The translations under genes and the position numbers were made by a program. This document shows positions 48,247-56,530 of a stretch of 64,000 nt of DNA, piece after piece; positions within the stretch are counted from its first letter, which is position 1, and each line of letters begins with the position of its first letter. This DNA comes from Aldehydirespirator sp965221215 (GTDB lineage Bacteria; Actinomycetota; Acidimicrobiia; Acidimicrobiales; Aldehydirespiratoraceae). The stretch is taken from positions 2,170,001 through 2,234,000 of the forward strand of contig OZ244872.1 in assembly GCA_965221215.1 (NCBI GenBank), written 5' to 3'. The notes beneath the pieces are model-generated. The model ran no database searches, had not been told where the DNA came from, and was given only the letters and a program-made list of their open reading frames with translations.

Positions 48247-49251
48247 ATGAAGTGCGTGCAGGTCACCGCGCCCGGGCGCCTGGCCCACACCGACGCCCCC
48301 GATCCGACTTCGGCCGGCCCCGCACACGCGGTGGTCAAGATCGACACCGTCGGGATCTGCGGAACCGACGTGAAGATCCTCAGCGGATCGATCCCGGTCT
48401 CCTACCCGCGGATCATGGGCCATGAGATGGTCGGGGTGGTGGCGGCAGCCGCCGAGTCCGGCCCGCCGGTGGGCCGCAGGGTGCTCATCGACCCGGCCAT
48501 CGTTTGCGGAACCTGCGCCATGTGCATCAAGGGCCGGGGCAACCTCTGCCTGGCCGGCGGCCTGTTGGGCCGCGATGCCGACGGCGTGTTCGCCGAGTAC
48601 GCGCTGGTGCCGAGCCACCGGCTGCTGGAGGTGCCCGACTCGGTCGGCGCCACCGCGGCCGGGCTCCTGCAGGTGCTGGGCACCTGCGTGCATGCCCAGC
48701 GAAGCTCGCCGACCATTGTGGGCGATGTGGCGGTGGTGCTGGGCCTCGGCGTCAGCGGGCTGCTGTTCACCCAGCTGCTGAGTGCGGCCGGGGTCACGGT
48801 GGTGGGTGTGACCCGCTCGGAATGGAAGCAGGATCTGGCCCGCCGGCTGGGCGCGGCCGCAGTGGCCGCACCGAGCGAAGCCGATTCGCTGGTGCGGGAG
48901 ATGACCCAAGGCTTGGGGGCGGATCTGGTGGTGGAGGCGGTGGGGACCGAGGCGACCGTGGCCCAGGCCATCGAGCTGGCTGCCGTCGGGGGCGAGGTGA
49001 TCGTGTTCGGCACCCTCACCGGCGGAGACCGCGGCCTGCCCTACTACCAGCTCTACTTCAAGGAGCTCACACTGTGGAACCCCCGAGCGGCCACGGTGGA
49101 CGACTACGCCCGCGGCATCCAGCTGGCCGCATCGGGAACCCTCGACCTCGAGGCCATCGTCACCGACCTCTTCAGCCTCGCCGAGGCGACGGCCGCATTC
49201 GAGCGGGTCCGCAGCTCCGACTCGCTCAAGGTGCTGATGTCGGTGGCCTGA
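48247..49251 (+). CDS. Zinc-dependent alcohol dehydrogenase family protein
   Basis: The protein is 334 residues (MDR superfamily). It has catalytic zinc ligands Cys in VGICGTDVK and His in MGHEMVG, the structural zinc cluster CGTCAMCIKGRGNLC, and the Rossmann motif VLGLGVSGLLFTQ. It should oxidise an alcohol or polyol with NAD(P)+. The start has a good GGGGAGG site. Divergent transcription from the GntR gene suggests control by it. Confidence 0.9.
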   Translation: MKCVQVTAPGRLAHTDAPDPTSAGPAHAVVKIDTVGICGTDVKILSGSIPVSYPRIMGHEMVGVVAAAAESGPPVGRRVLIDPAIVCGTCAMCIKGRGNLCLAGGLLGRDADGVFAEYALVPSHRLLEVPDSVGATAAGLLQVLGTCVHAQRSSPTIVGDVAVVLGLGVSGLLFTQLLSAAGVTVVGVTRSEWKQDLARRLGAAAVAAPSEADSLVREMTQGLGADLVVEAVGTEATVAQAIELAAVGGEVIVFGTLTGGDRGLPYYQLYFKELTLWNPRAATVDDYARGIQLAASGTLDLEAIVTDLFSLAEATAAFERVRSSDSLKVLMSVA

Positions 49252-49273
49252 CCGGGTCTGGCCCGATGCTGGG

Positions 49274-50014
49274 TCAGGTGGCAAGAAGGTCGAGTTCCTC
49301 GAACTTGCGCAGCACATGGGCCTTGGCCACGGCCACCTCGTCGTCGGAGGGATCGCGCGGGAAGGGGAGGTCGATCTGGATGTCGTCCTCGAGGCGGCCG
49401 CCCTTGGCGAACACCAGGATCCGGTTGGACAGCTCGACCGCCTCACCCACGTCGTGGGTGACGAACACCACCATCTTCTTGGTCTCGTCCCACATGTGGT
49501 GAAGCTCGCGCCGCAGCGCCCGGGCGGTGATGGCGTCGAGGTGGCTGAAGGGCTCGTCCATGAACAGCACGTCGGGCTCGATCGAGAACGCCCGGGCGAT
49601 GCCCACCCGCTGCTGCATGCCGCCTGAGAGCTCGCCGGGGAACTTGTCCCCCTTGTCGCCCAGCTGAACCATCTCCAGGTAGCGCTGACAGCGCTTCCTG
49701 GTGGCATCGGAGCGATCCTCCTGCACGAACATGAGGTTGTCGGTCACCGTGCGCCACGGCAGCAGCCGGGCGGCCTGGAACACGTAGCCGGGCGCGGCCA
49801 CATGGCCGTCGCTGGTGATGTCCACCGTTCCGTTGGTGGGGGTCTCAATCCCGGTGAGGATGTTGAGCAGCGTCGACTTCCCACAGCCCGAGGGCCCGAC
49901 GATCGACACGAAGCTGTGCCCGGTGATGTCGAGGTTGACGTTCTCGAGAGCGACCACCTTGTCGGCGCCGACGCCGAACTCCTTGTGGAGGTTCTTGATT
50001 TTGATCTCAGCCAC
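49274..50014 (-). CDS. ABC transporter ATPase (NitT/TauT type)
   Basis: This 246-residue protein has Walker A GPSGCGKST near 41, signature LSGGMQQRVGIARAF near 130, Walker B VLFMDEPFSHLD near 152 and the switch His in VTHDVGEAVE. It is closest in pattern to SsuB/TauB/NrtD proteins, which energise uptake of sulfonates, nitrate, thiamine precursors and similar anions. It is the last gene of SBP-permease-permease-ATPase. Confidence 0.93.
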   Translation of the reverse strand: MAEIKIKNLHKEFGVGADKVVALENVNLDITGHSFVSIVGPSGCGKSTLLNILTGIETPTNGTVDITSDGHVAAPGYVFQAARLLPWRTVTDNLMFVQEDRSDATRKRCQRYLEMVQLGDKGDKFPGELSGGMQQRVGIARAFSIEPDVLFMDEPFSHLDAITARALRRELHHMWDETKKMVVFVTHDVGEAVELSNRILVFAKGGRLEDDIQIDLPFPRDPSDDEVAVAKAHVLRKFEELDLLAT

Positions 50015-50073
50015 TTGATCGTCCGTTCATTGGTTTTTCCGACAGTTCTCGCCCCGCGCTGGGCACAGGCGCA

Positions 50074-51021
50074 TCAGTGCCTCGCCGGCTCCTCTTCGCC
50101 GTAGGTCTCATGGTGCTCGCCGAAAGCCTCCTCGACCACCTCGGTCTGGAGCTGCGGCCGCCAGCGGAAGGCCCGGCGGCTGATGGGCTCGAACACGAGC
50201 CGCTCGAAGAGGATGGCGAAGATCACGAAGAAGGCGGCGTAGCCGACCACGCCGTGGGCCCGGTGGGCGTCGTACCAGAACTTGATGGTCCAGCCGGCGC
50301 CGTCCTGGCCGCCGAACACCTCGGCGATGACCAGGCCCTTCCAGCCGATGGAGAAGCAGTACCGGGCCGCCGCGAACATGAACGGCATCAGTGACGGCAC
50401 CAGCACATGGCGGATCACCTTCGACTGGGGAACCTGGAAGGAGCGAGCCATGTCGAACAGCTCGCGCGGCGTGTTGCGCACCCCTTCTCGCACGTTGACG
50501 ATCACGAAGGGAATGCCGGCCAGGATCACCGTCAGGATCGGGCCGCGGTCGTCGAAGCCGAAGATGATGCTGTTGAACAGGGCCCAGGCCAGCGCGGGCA
50601 TGGCCAGGATGGCCATGGTCCAGTCGTGGCAGAAGGCATTGGTGGCCCGCGACAGGCCCATGGCCAGCCCCAGGGCGGTGCCCAGGACCATGGCTATGGC
50701 GAAGCCGGACATCAACCGGCGCAGCGAGATGTAGAAGGTCTCGTAGAGGTTCTTGCGGGCCAGGGTGTCGGTGATGAACTCGTCCCACATGAACCCGCCG
50801 ACCTCGCTGGGGGTGGGCAGCACGTCCACCGCGAAGGGCCAGATCTCCTCCACCGCGGTCAGCGAGAGCTCCCACACCGCGAACAGCGCGATGGGGAACA
50901 GCACCCGGGCGAAGTGCGGCGACTTGGCGATCCTCACAGGAAGCTTGATCAAGCTCGGCCCAGAACTCGGATTCGGCTGCGAGCCGGAGGCGACGCTCGC
51001 GGGGGTCTCGGTGACAGTCAT
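50074..51021 (-). CDS. ABC transporter permease 1 (SsuC/TauC type)
   Basis: The 315-residue protein has about six membrane segments (ARVLFPIALFAVWELSL, MSGFAIAMVLGTALGLAMG and others) and the EAA-type coupling loop near NTPRELFDMARSFQVPQSKV. The C-terminus is hydrophilic and acidic (VVEEAFGEHHETYGEEE). It lies 18 bases after permease 2's gene. Confidence 0.9.
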   Translation of the reverse strand: MTVTETPASVASGSQPNPSSGPSLIKLPVRIAKSPHFARVLFPIALFAVWELSLTAVEEIWPFAVDVLPTPSEVGGFMWDEFITDTLARKNLYETFYISLRRLMSGFAIAMVLGTALGLAMGLSRATNAFCHDWTMAILAMPALAWALFNSIIFGFDDRGPILTVILAGIPFVIVNVREGVRNTPRELFDMARSFQVPQSKVIRHVLVPSLMPFMFAAARYCFSIGWKGLVIAEVFGGQDGAGWTIKFWYDAHRAHGVVGYAAFFVIFAILFERLVFEPISRRAFRWRPQLQTEVVEEAFGEHHETYGEEEPARH

Positions 51022-51039
51022 GGTTGGCGAGTCCTCCCC

Positions 51040-51915
51040 TCAGCTTGCGGTAACGGCCTGGCGCCAGCGGAAGTAGCGCCTCTCGATTGCTTCGAGCACG
51101 ACTTTCTCCAGGAACAGGGCGAAGAAGAAGAAGGCCAGGATCCAGGTCAGGAACTCGCTCATGTCGAAGAGCACCGCGGCGATCCGCATCTCGAAGCCGA
51201 TCCCCTCCGACGACGAGAAGACCTCGGTGAGCACGGTCACCTTCCAGGCGATCGAGAACCCGAAGCGCAGGCCGGTGAACAGGTAGGGCGCCAGGTGCGG
51301 GATCACGATCTGGCGGTTGCGCTTGAACACGCTGACCTGGAACGACTTGGCCATGTCGAGCAGGTCCTTGGGCAGCGCCCTGATGCCCTCGGAGACGTTG
51401 ACGGTGACCAGCGCGAAGGTGGTCAAGATGATGGCGATGGTGGGGCCCAGCGGCCGGTTGCCGAAGATGATGGCAGTGATCAGCACCCAGATGAGCCCCG
51501 GCGCCGACAGGCTGATCAGCACTGCGTCCTTGAAGAAGCCCTCGAACCACTTGGACTGCATCAGGATCCCGACCATCGCTCCGATCAGGAACGACAGGCC
51601 GAACCCGATGGCGATGCGGGTCAGGGTGGCCTGGAAGGCGGCAGGCATCGTGCCCTCGCCCCAGATCTCGAAGAAGGTGCTGACCACCTCCGAGGGCCCC
51701 GGCAACAGCTTGGGATCGAGGGGACTGCCCCGCAGGAAGCTGAAGATGTCGAGGAGGGCGAACTCCCACACGGCCAGCACCGCGATATAGCTGAGGATCC
51801 GCCAGAACCAGCGCGAGGTCAGCTCGGCGCGGCGGGCCTTGCGGGCCAGCTCCTCCTCGGTTACCCGGTGGGCGCCGGAGGCGTCGGCCGTGATGTCAGT
51901 GTCTGTGGTGGTCAC
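51040..51915 (-). CDS. ABC transporter permease 2 (SsuC/TauC type)
   Basis: This 291-residue protein has an N-terminal cytoplasmic stretch, then about six membrane helices including WFWRILSYIAVLAVWEFALL and FLIGAMVGILMQSKWF, and the coupling loop ALPKDLLDMAKSFQVSVFKR. It is homologous to permease 1 but clearly different, so the importer is probably a heterodimer of permeases. Confidence 0.9.
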   Translation of the reverse strand: MTTTDTDITADASGAHRVTEEELARKARRAELTSRWFWRILSYIAVLAVWEFALLDIFSFLRGSPLDPKLLPGPSEVVSTFFEIWGEGTMPAAFQATLTRIAIGFGLSFLIGAMVGILMQSKWFEGFFKDAVLISLSAPGLIWVLITAIIFGNRPLGPTIAIILTTFALVTVNVSEGIRALPKDLLDMAKSFQVSVFKRNRQIVIPHLAPYLFTGLRFGFSIAWKVTVLTEVFSSSEGIGFEMRIAAVLFDMSEFLTWILAFFFFALFLEKVVLEAIERRYFRWRQAVTAS

Positions 51916-52017
51916 AATGGTTCACCGGTCTGCGGCAAGGGTTTCGAAAAGAGGATGCAATGGCGGACTGACCGCTGGGGGGTGCGGTCAGCCCGCCATT
52001 GCCGCCCTTGGAGGAAC

Positions 52018-53400
52018 TTAGGGCGCGACTACCTCGTAGCGAGGCGCTGGATAGTCAGCCGGGAGCCCGTTCGGGTTGTCTGCGTGCAGCTCGGTCATGA
52101 AGTCGTAGATCGCAACCTCATTGGCGACCCACTCCTCATCGAGGTACACGCTCTCGACGAACCAGTCGTTGGCGCCCTGCATGAACTCGACGGTGAACTC
52201 GACGTCGGCGTCGTCCTCGACCGCGAAGTGCTGCGGATAGGCCCGCACGATGTCGGCGGTGTTCTCCTCCCACTCCGCGATGCCGATCTGCCACAGCTCG
52301 AGGAATGCGGCAACCTCACGCGGGTGAGAGTCGTACCACTCCTCGGTGGCGGTGAACAGGTTGGACATCACATGGTTCTTGCCGTCATTGAGGCCCGAGA
52401 ACTCGTTGTAGAGCTGGAACGGCATACGGCCGTCGTACATGATCTCGATCTCGCCGGAGCGCAGGTGCGGCACGGCCGCCTCGGGAATGACCACCGCAGC
52501 CTCACAGTCGCCGCGCAGCAGGTTGGTCGGGTTCACGAAGTGATCGTTGACGATCAGGTTGTAGTCGCCGCCACCGACGCGGTAGTCGATGCCGTGGAGC
52601 TGGTCGGCCAGCACGGTCCAGAAGCCGGTGTTCGACACCGGGCTGCTCACGCAGATGTTCGAGCCGAGCGGAATGTCGGCCAGCGTCTGATACGGGTCGC
52701 CGGCGCGGCGCATCATCGGCGAGCGCTGGAAGTTGTACTTGCCGAAGGTGACCGTCTTGATCGACGTCTCGTTCTCGAGCACCGGGATCTCCTGGGTGCC
52801 CATCGACACGATGTCGCCGTGGCCTCCCGCGAAGTAGGTGAACTCGTCCCAGGTGGAGCTGGTGTGGATGCGGATGTTGTTCTCCTCCTCCCACTGGGCG
52901 AGCAGACCAGTGTCGGTCAGCCAGTCCCAGACGGGGTCCGGAGCGAACGCGAAGCGGATGATCGACGCCGCCTCGGGCTCCATCATCGCCGCTTCCTGGG
53001 CGGCCATCGCCTCTGCCTGGGCCGCGGCAGCCTCGTCCTGGGCGGCCATGGCGTCGGCCTGAGCGGCCTCGGCAGCAGCCTGGGCGGACTCGGCAGCAGC
53101 CACCGCCTCGTCGAGCTCGGCCTGAGCGGCAGCCGACGCGGCCGCATCGGCCTCGCTGGCGGCCATGGCGTCGGCCTGAGCCTGCTCCAGCGCAGCGAGC
53201 GCCTCGGCGGCCTGGGCGGCTGCCGCATCGGCGGCGGCCTGGGCCGCGTCGGCCTGAGCCTGGGCCGCGGCGGCCTCGGCCTCGACCGCGCTGGTGTCGA
53301 CGACAGGCGCAGGCGCGTCGTCGTCACCGCAGGCCGCAGCCAGCAGGCTGAACGCGGCGAGCGCCGCGATCACCTCTACCAGTCGGTTCCGTCTAAACAT
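52018..53400 (-). CDS. Lipoprotein substrate-binding protein with long Ala-rich stalk
   Basis: This 460-residue protein has a signal peptide with lipobox LAAAC (Cys24). Residues about 37-141 are almost only Ala, Gln, Glu, Asp and Met in heptad-like order (QAQADAAQAAADAAAAQAAE is one piece), a predicted long helix. The NMT1/SsuA-type binding domain follows from about 146, with FTYFAGGHGDIVSMGTQEIP and VSSPVSNTGFWTVLADQL. Ordinary members go almost directly from lipobox to domain. The start at 53400 has a GGGAGG site. Confidence 0.88.
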   Translation of the reverse strand: MFRRNRLVEVIAALAAFSLLAAACGDDDAPAPVVDTSAVEAEAAAAQAQADAAQAAADAAAAQAAEALAALEQAQADAMAASEADAAASAAAQAELDEAVAAAESAQAAAEAAQADAMAAQDEAAAAQAEAMAAQEAAMMEPEAASIIRFAFAPDPVWDWLTDTGLLAQWEEENNIRIHTSSTWDEFTYFAGGHGDIVSMGTQEIPVLENETSIKTVTFGKYNFQRSPMMRRAGDPYQTLADIPLGSNICVSSPVSNTGFWTVLADQLHGIDYRVGGGDYNLIVNDHFVNPTNLLRGDCEAAVVIPEAAVPHLRSGEIEIMYDGRMPFQLYNEFSGLNDGKNHVMSNLFTATEEWYDSHPREVAAFLELWQIGIAEWEENTADIVRAYPQHFAVEDDADVEFTVEFMQGANDWFVESVYLDEEWVANEVAIYDFMTELHADNPNGLPADYPAPRYEVVAP

Positions 53401-53490
53401 GTTGTCCTCCCTCTCGCAGGAATCGGATCCGGCCACCGCCGGAGGTGGCAGCCGCTTCGCCGAATCGAGCCCGACGGATGTCCTGAGCCC

Positions 53491-53530
53491 GACCGATCAT
53501 GCACTATACATTCGATATTATCTTGCGGTC
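53491..53530. promoter_or_regulatory. AT-rich divergent promoter region
   Basis: Between the binding-protein gene and the second ATPase gene, the stretch around CACTATACATTCGATATTAT contains TATAGT read leftward and TATTAT read rightward, both possible -10 boxes. It begins with CCGATCATG, reminiscent of the GATCAT sites at 46390 and 58833. No clear -35 boxes were seen. Confidence 0.35.
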
Positions 53531-53574
53531 CATCCGAGTCAAGTCGAGTTGCGCGCATTCTTGGGAGAACAGCC

Positions 53575-54333
53575 GTGCGGGTTGAGCTGAGCGCCGTCTC
53601 GTACCGGTACCGCGACGGCACGGCCGACGAGGTGGAGGCCATCAAGGATCTCGACCTCACCATCGAATCGCGGTCGGTGCACGCCATCGTCGGCCCCACC
53701 GGCTGCGGCAAGAGCACCCTGTTGCGGGTACTGGCCGGCGTCGTAGAGCCGCAGTCGGGCTCGGTTCGCTTCCTTGGCCGGCGGATGCGGCCGAACCGCA
53801 CCGCCATGGTGTTCCAGGACCCGACGCTGATCCCGTGGTGGTCCACCGGCCGCAACATCGGCATCGGGGTGGAGTTCAGCTCTAAGCGCCGCCACCTCTA
53901 CCGCAAGATCCGCTCCTTCAGCGCGGACCGGGTCGGCCTCAAGGGGATGCTCGACCGCATGCCCGGCACCCTCTCCGCGGGACAGCAGACGCGCGCCGGC
54001 ATGTCGCGGGCCTTCGCCCACGACGCCGACGTGATGCTCATGGACGAGCCGTTCGTGCACCTCGACGCCCTGACCCGCCGCCGCCTCTGGCAGGAGTTCG
54101 AGACGGCCTGGCAGTTCGATCCCCGCACCTATGTGTTCGTGACCCACGACGTGGAGGAGGCGGTGCTGCTGTCGGACCGGATCACCGTGCTCGCCGGGCC
54201 GCCCGCCTGGGCGCTGGCCACGGTGGAGGTGCCCCTGGAGCGGCCCCGAACACCTCACACCACCACCGAGGCGGCCTTCCGCAGCACGGTCGCGGCGGTG
54301 TGGGACGCCCTAGAGCGCAGCAGCCTCGGATGA
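53575..54333 (+). CDS. Second ABC transporter ATPase (NitT/TauT type), divergent
   Basis: This 252-residue protein has Walker A GPTGCGKSTLL near 40, a modified signature LSAGQQTRAGMSRAFA (usual LSGGxxQR), Walker B DVMLMDEPFVHLD and VTHDVEEAVL. It starts with GTG and a GGGAGAA site. There is no permease of its own nearby, so it probably pairs with the other ATPase under the two permeases. Its end is part of the duplication at 54299-54446. Confidence 0.85.
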   Translation: MRVELSAVSYRYRDGTADEVEAIKDLDLTIESRSVHAIVGPTGCGKSTLLRVLAGVVEPQSGSVRFLGRRMRPNRTAMVFQDPTLIPWWSTGRNIGIGVEFSSKRRHLYRKIRSFSADRVGLKGMLDRMPGTLSAGQQTRAGMSRAFAHDADVMLMDEPFVHLDALTRRRLWQEFETAWQFDPRTYVFVTHDVEEAVLLSDRITVLAGPPAWALATVEVPLERPRTPHTTTEAAFRSTVAAVWDALERSSLG

Positions 54334-54446
54334 GCGGCCGCGGCCGGGGCTCTCGCATTCGGCCACTTTCGGCGCGAATCATGTGGGACTCATGTGGGAC
54401 GCCCTAGAGCGCAGCCACCGATGAGCGGGGCCGGCGGCCGGGGCTC
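54299..54446. repeat. Duplicated ABC-ATPase/MFS gene junction
   Basis: Two 54-base copies (54299-54352 and 54393-54446) share TGTGGGACGCCCTAGAGCGC at the start and CGGCCGGGGCTC at the end. Copy 1 holds the real end of the ATPase gene overlapping a dead MFS start (ATGAGC). Copy 2 holds a dead ATPase tail and the real MFS start. A third scrap, ATGTGGGACT, lies between them. Confidence 0.9.
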
Positions 54447-55599
54447 GGCGCTCACTGGGCTGGCCGTGTCGACGACCTCGATCGCGCTGGGCGCCCTGCC
54501 GGTGTTCCTGCTGGGCGCGCTGGCGGTGTTCATTCGCGACGAGCTCAACTTCAGCGAGACCCGCCTGGGGCTGGCCGCGTCGGCCTACTACCTGTCTTCC
54601 GCGCTGTCGTCGGTCCCCGGGGGCCGCTTCAGCGAGGCCGTCGGCGGTCGCCGGGCGGTGGCCGTGTCGGCTGCGCTGGGCGGGGCCGCGATGGCGTCGA
54701 TCGCGCTGTTCGCCCGCAACTACGGCGGGCTGCTGGTCCTCATGGTGGCGGCGGGCCTGGCCAACGGCGCGGCCCTTCCCGCCTCCAACCTCGTGATGAC
54801 CGAGACGATCCCGGTCCGGCGGCAGGGCGCGGCCTTCGGGGTGAAGCAGTCCTCCGGGCCGATCAGCACCCTGTTGGCCGGGGCCTCCGTTCCTCTGCTG
54901 GGCTTGACGGTGGGCTGGCGCTGGGCGTTCCTGCTGGCTGCGGCGGCCACGCTCCCGTTGGTGGTGTGGGGCCGCCGAGGACAGGGCCGCAGCCTCAGGG
55001 ACCGCTCCCGTCCAGCGGCGCCGGTTCCGGTGGGGCCGCTGGTGGTGCTGGCCGGGGCAGCCTCCGCCGCGGTGGTGGGCGGGGCGTCGGTGGCCGCCTT
55101 CTACGTGGAGTCGGCGGTGGCGGCCGGGGTGGCGCCGGGAACCGCGGGCACGATCCTGGCCGCGGGCAGCCTTACGGGCATCGGGGCCCGGATCCTGTGG
55201 GGCGCGGCCGGCGACCGGTCGCCGCGGCTTCACGTCCCGCTGATGACAGGCCTGATGGTCGTCGGCGCGGCCAGCTTCGTGCTCATGGGCCGGGTGAGTG
55301 CGCCGGGGCCGCTGCTGGCGGTGACGATCTTGGCCTTCGCCAGCGGCTGGGGCTGGCCGGCGCTGTTCAACTACGCCATCGTGAGCCGCGTGCCGTTGGC
55401 CCCCGCGCTGGCCACCGGCATCGCCGGCACCGGGCTCTACGCGGGCGGGGTCGTCGGCCCTCCGCTGTTCGGAGCGGTGGTGGAGGCGTCGGGGTACTCC
55501 ACCGCCTGGCTGTGCGTGGCCGCCAGCGCGGCGTGCTCCTCTCTGCTGATGCACATCGGAGGACGCTGGCTCGAACGATCCGCCCGCACCCGCGTCTAG
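54421..55599 (+). CDS. Major facilitator superfamily transporter
   Basis: The product is 392 residues with about 12 hydrophobic segments, starting LALAV-like TSIALGALPVFLLGALAVFI. The MFS loop between helices 2 and 3 is present as GGRFSEAVGGRRAVA. It may import or export a compound of the pathway or its by-products. The ATG at 54421 is preceded by a remnant of the upstream gene rather than a good ribosome site. It ends inside the convergent hydratase gene by four bases. Confidence 0.85.
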   Translation: MSGAGGRGSALTGLAVSTTSIALGALPVFLLGALAVFIRDELNFSETRLGLAASAYYLSSALSSVPGGRFSEAVGGRRAVAVSAALGGAAMASIALFARNYGGLLVLMVAAGLANGAALPASNLVMTETIPVRRQGAAFGVKQSSGPISTLLAGASVPLLGLTVGWRWAFLLAAAATLPLVVWGRRGQGRSLRDRSRPAAPVPVGPLVVLAGAASAAVVGGASVAAFYVESAVAAGVAPGTAGTILAAGSLTGIGARILWGAAGDRSPRLHVPLMTGLMVVGAASFVLMGRVSAPGPLLAVTILAFASGWGWPALFNYAIVSRVPLAPALATGIAGTGLYAGGVVGPPLFGAVVEASGYSTAWLCVAASAACSSLLMHIGGRWLERSARTRV

Positions 55600-56039
55600 C
55601 TAGCCGTCGGGAGGGCGAACGTCGCCGACCCGCTGGTTGTGACAGTGCCGTCGGACTTGCGGGCCCAGAGATCGGCGTCAAAGGACCCCGCCTCGGCGTC
55701 TACCGCAGTGACCGTCCCGCCGAACTCGAGGCTGTCGCCCGCATACGCCGGCGCGAAGTGGCGGTAGGCCATGGTCAGCGGACGAGCCTCAACGCCCAGC
55801 CACACCTGCACCGACCGCATCATCTGGGCGCCTTGCAGCGGACCGTGGACCAGCAGGCCCCTATGGCCGTCGTGGCCGGTGGTGAATGCGGCGTCGTAGT
55901 GCACCCGATGGATCAGCCACGAAGCCGCGCTGAACATGAACAGGTCGATCTCGTCGGGACGGCACTCCAGCGGCGGGATCTCGTCGCCGACCGACAGCGC
56001 AGCCGGAGCGGGCGGCGGCGCCGCGTCGGAGGCGCTCAT
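55596..56039 (-). CDS. MaoC/hot-dog domain protein (C-terminal hydratase half)
   Basis: This 147-residue protein has hot-dog features: ALSVGDEIPPLECRPDEIDL, GLLVHGPLQGAQMM and YRHFAPAYAGDSLEFGG. It pairs with the 164-residue gene upstream as in two-part MaoC-type enoyl-CoA hydratases or mesaconyl-CoA hydratases. Its start overlaps the partner's stop (ATGA). Confidence 0.8.
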   Translation of the reverse strand: MSASDAAPPPAPAALSVGDEIPPLECRPDEIDLFMFSAASWLIHRVHYDAAFTTGHDGHRGLLVHGPLQGAQMMRSVQVWLGVEARPLTMAYRHFAPAYAGDSLEFGGTVTAVDAEAGSFDADLWARKSDGTVTTSGSATFALPTAS

Positions 56040-56530
56040 CGGTAGATCCTCGTGAAGCGCTCCCGCATAACCATCTCCGATTGCTGGTTCCAGAAGGTGA
56101 ACTGGGTCTTGACGAACGCCATCGGACCCGACCGCCCGACCTTCTCGTACAGGTCGACGATCTCTTTGTGCAGCGTGATCGTGTCTCCGGCCACCACCGG
56201 CACTCCCATCTCGATCTCGGTCTCTCCGGCCATGGCCCGCTCGACTTCCAGCGGCGGCACGTCCTCGGTGGCCGAGCCGTCCGGCTCGAGCCCGGAGCGG
56301 TCGGTGAGGTGGGCACCATGCATCCGCACCACATAGGGGAAGTACGGCGGGGCCAGCAGGTCGCGGTAGCCGGCGGCCCGGGCGGCGGCGGGGTCGATGT
56401 GGACCGGGTCGGTGGCCCCGATGGCGTGGGCGTAGCGCCGGATGTCGTTGCGGCCCACCTCGAACACGACCGGGACGAAGGGCTCGGCCGCCCAGCGCCG
56501 GGCCTGATCGGTGATGAGCGGTGACTCCAT
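56036..56530 (-). CDS. FAS1-like/MaoC N-terminal dehydratase domain protein
   Basis: The 164-residue protein starts MESPLITDQARRWAAEPFVP and contains FEVGRNDIRRYAHAIGATDP and AAGYRDLLAPPYFPYVV, the N-terminal MaoC dehydratase pattern. Together with the next gene it should hydrate an enoyl-CoA. It begins one base upstream of the acyl-CoA dehydrogenase stop. Confidence 0.82.
   Translation of the reverse strand: MESPLITDQARRWAAEPFVPVVFEVGRNDIRRYAHAIGATDPVHIDPAAARAAGYRDLLAPPYFPYVVRMHGAHLTDRSGLEPDGSATEDVPPLEVERAMAGETEIEMGVPVVAGDTITLHKEIVDLYEKVGRSGPMAFVKTQFTFWNQQSEMVMRERFTRIYR

Noticed and set aside
50407..54333. A 1,308-codon plus-strand frame
   Set aside because: Only the last 252 codons (from GTG 53575) form a recognisable ABC ATPase. 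The rest is antisense to the two permeases and the binding protein.
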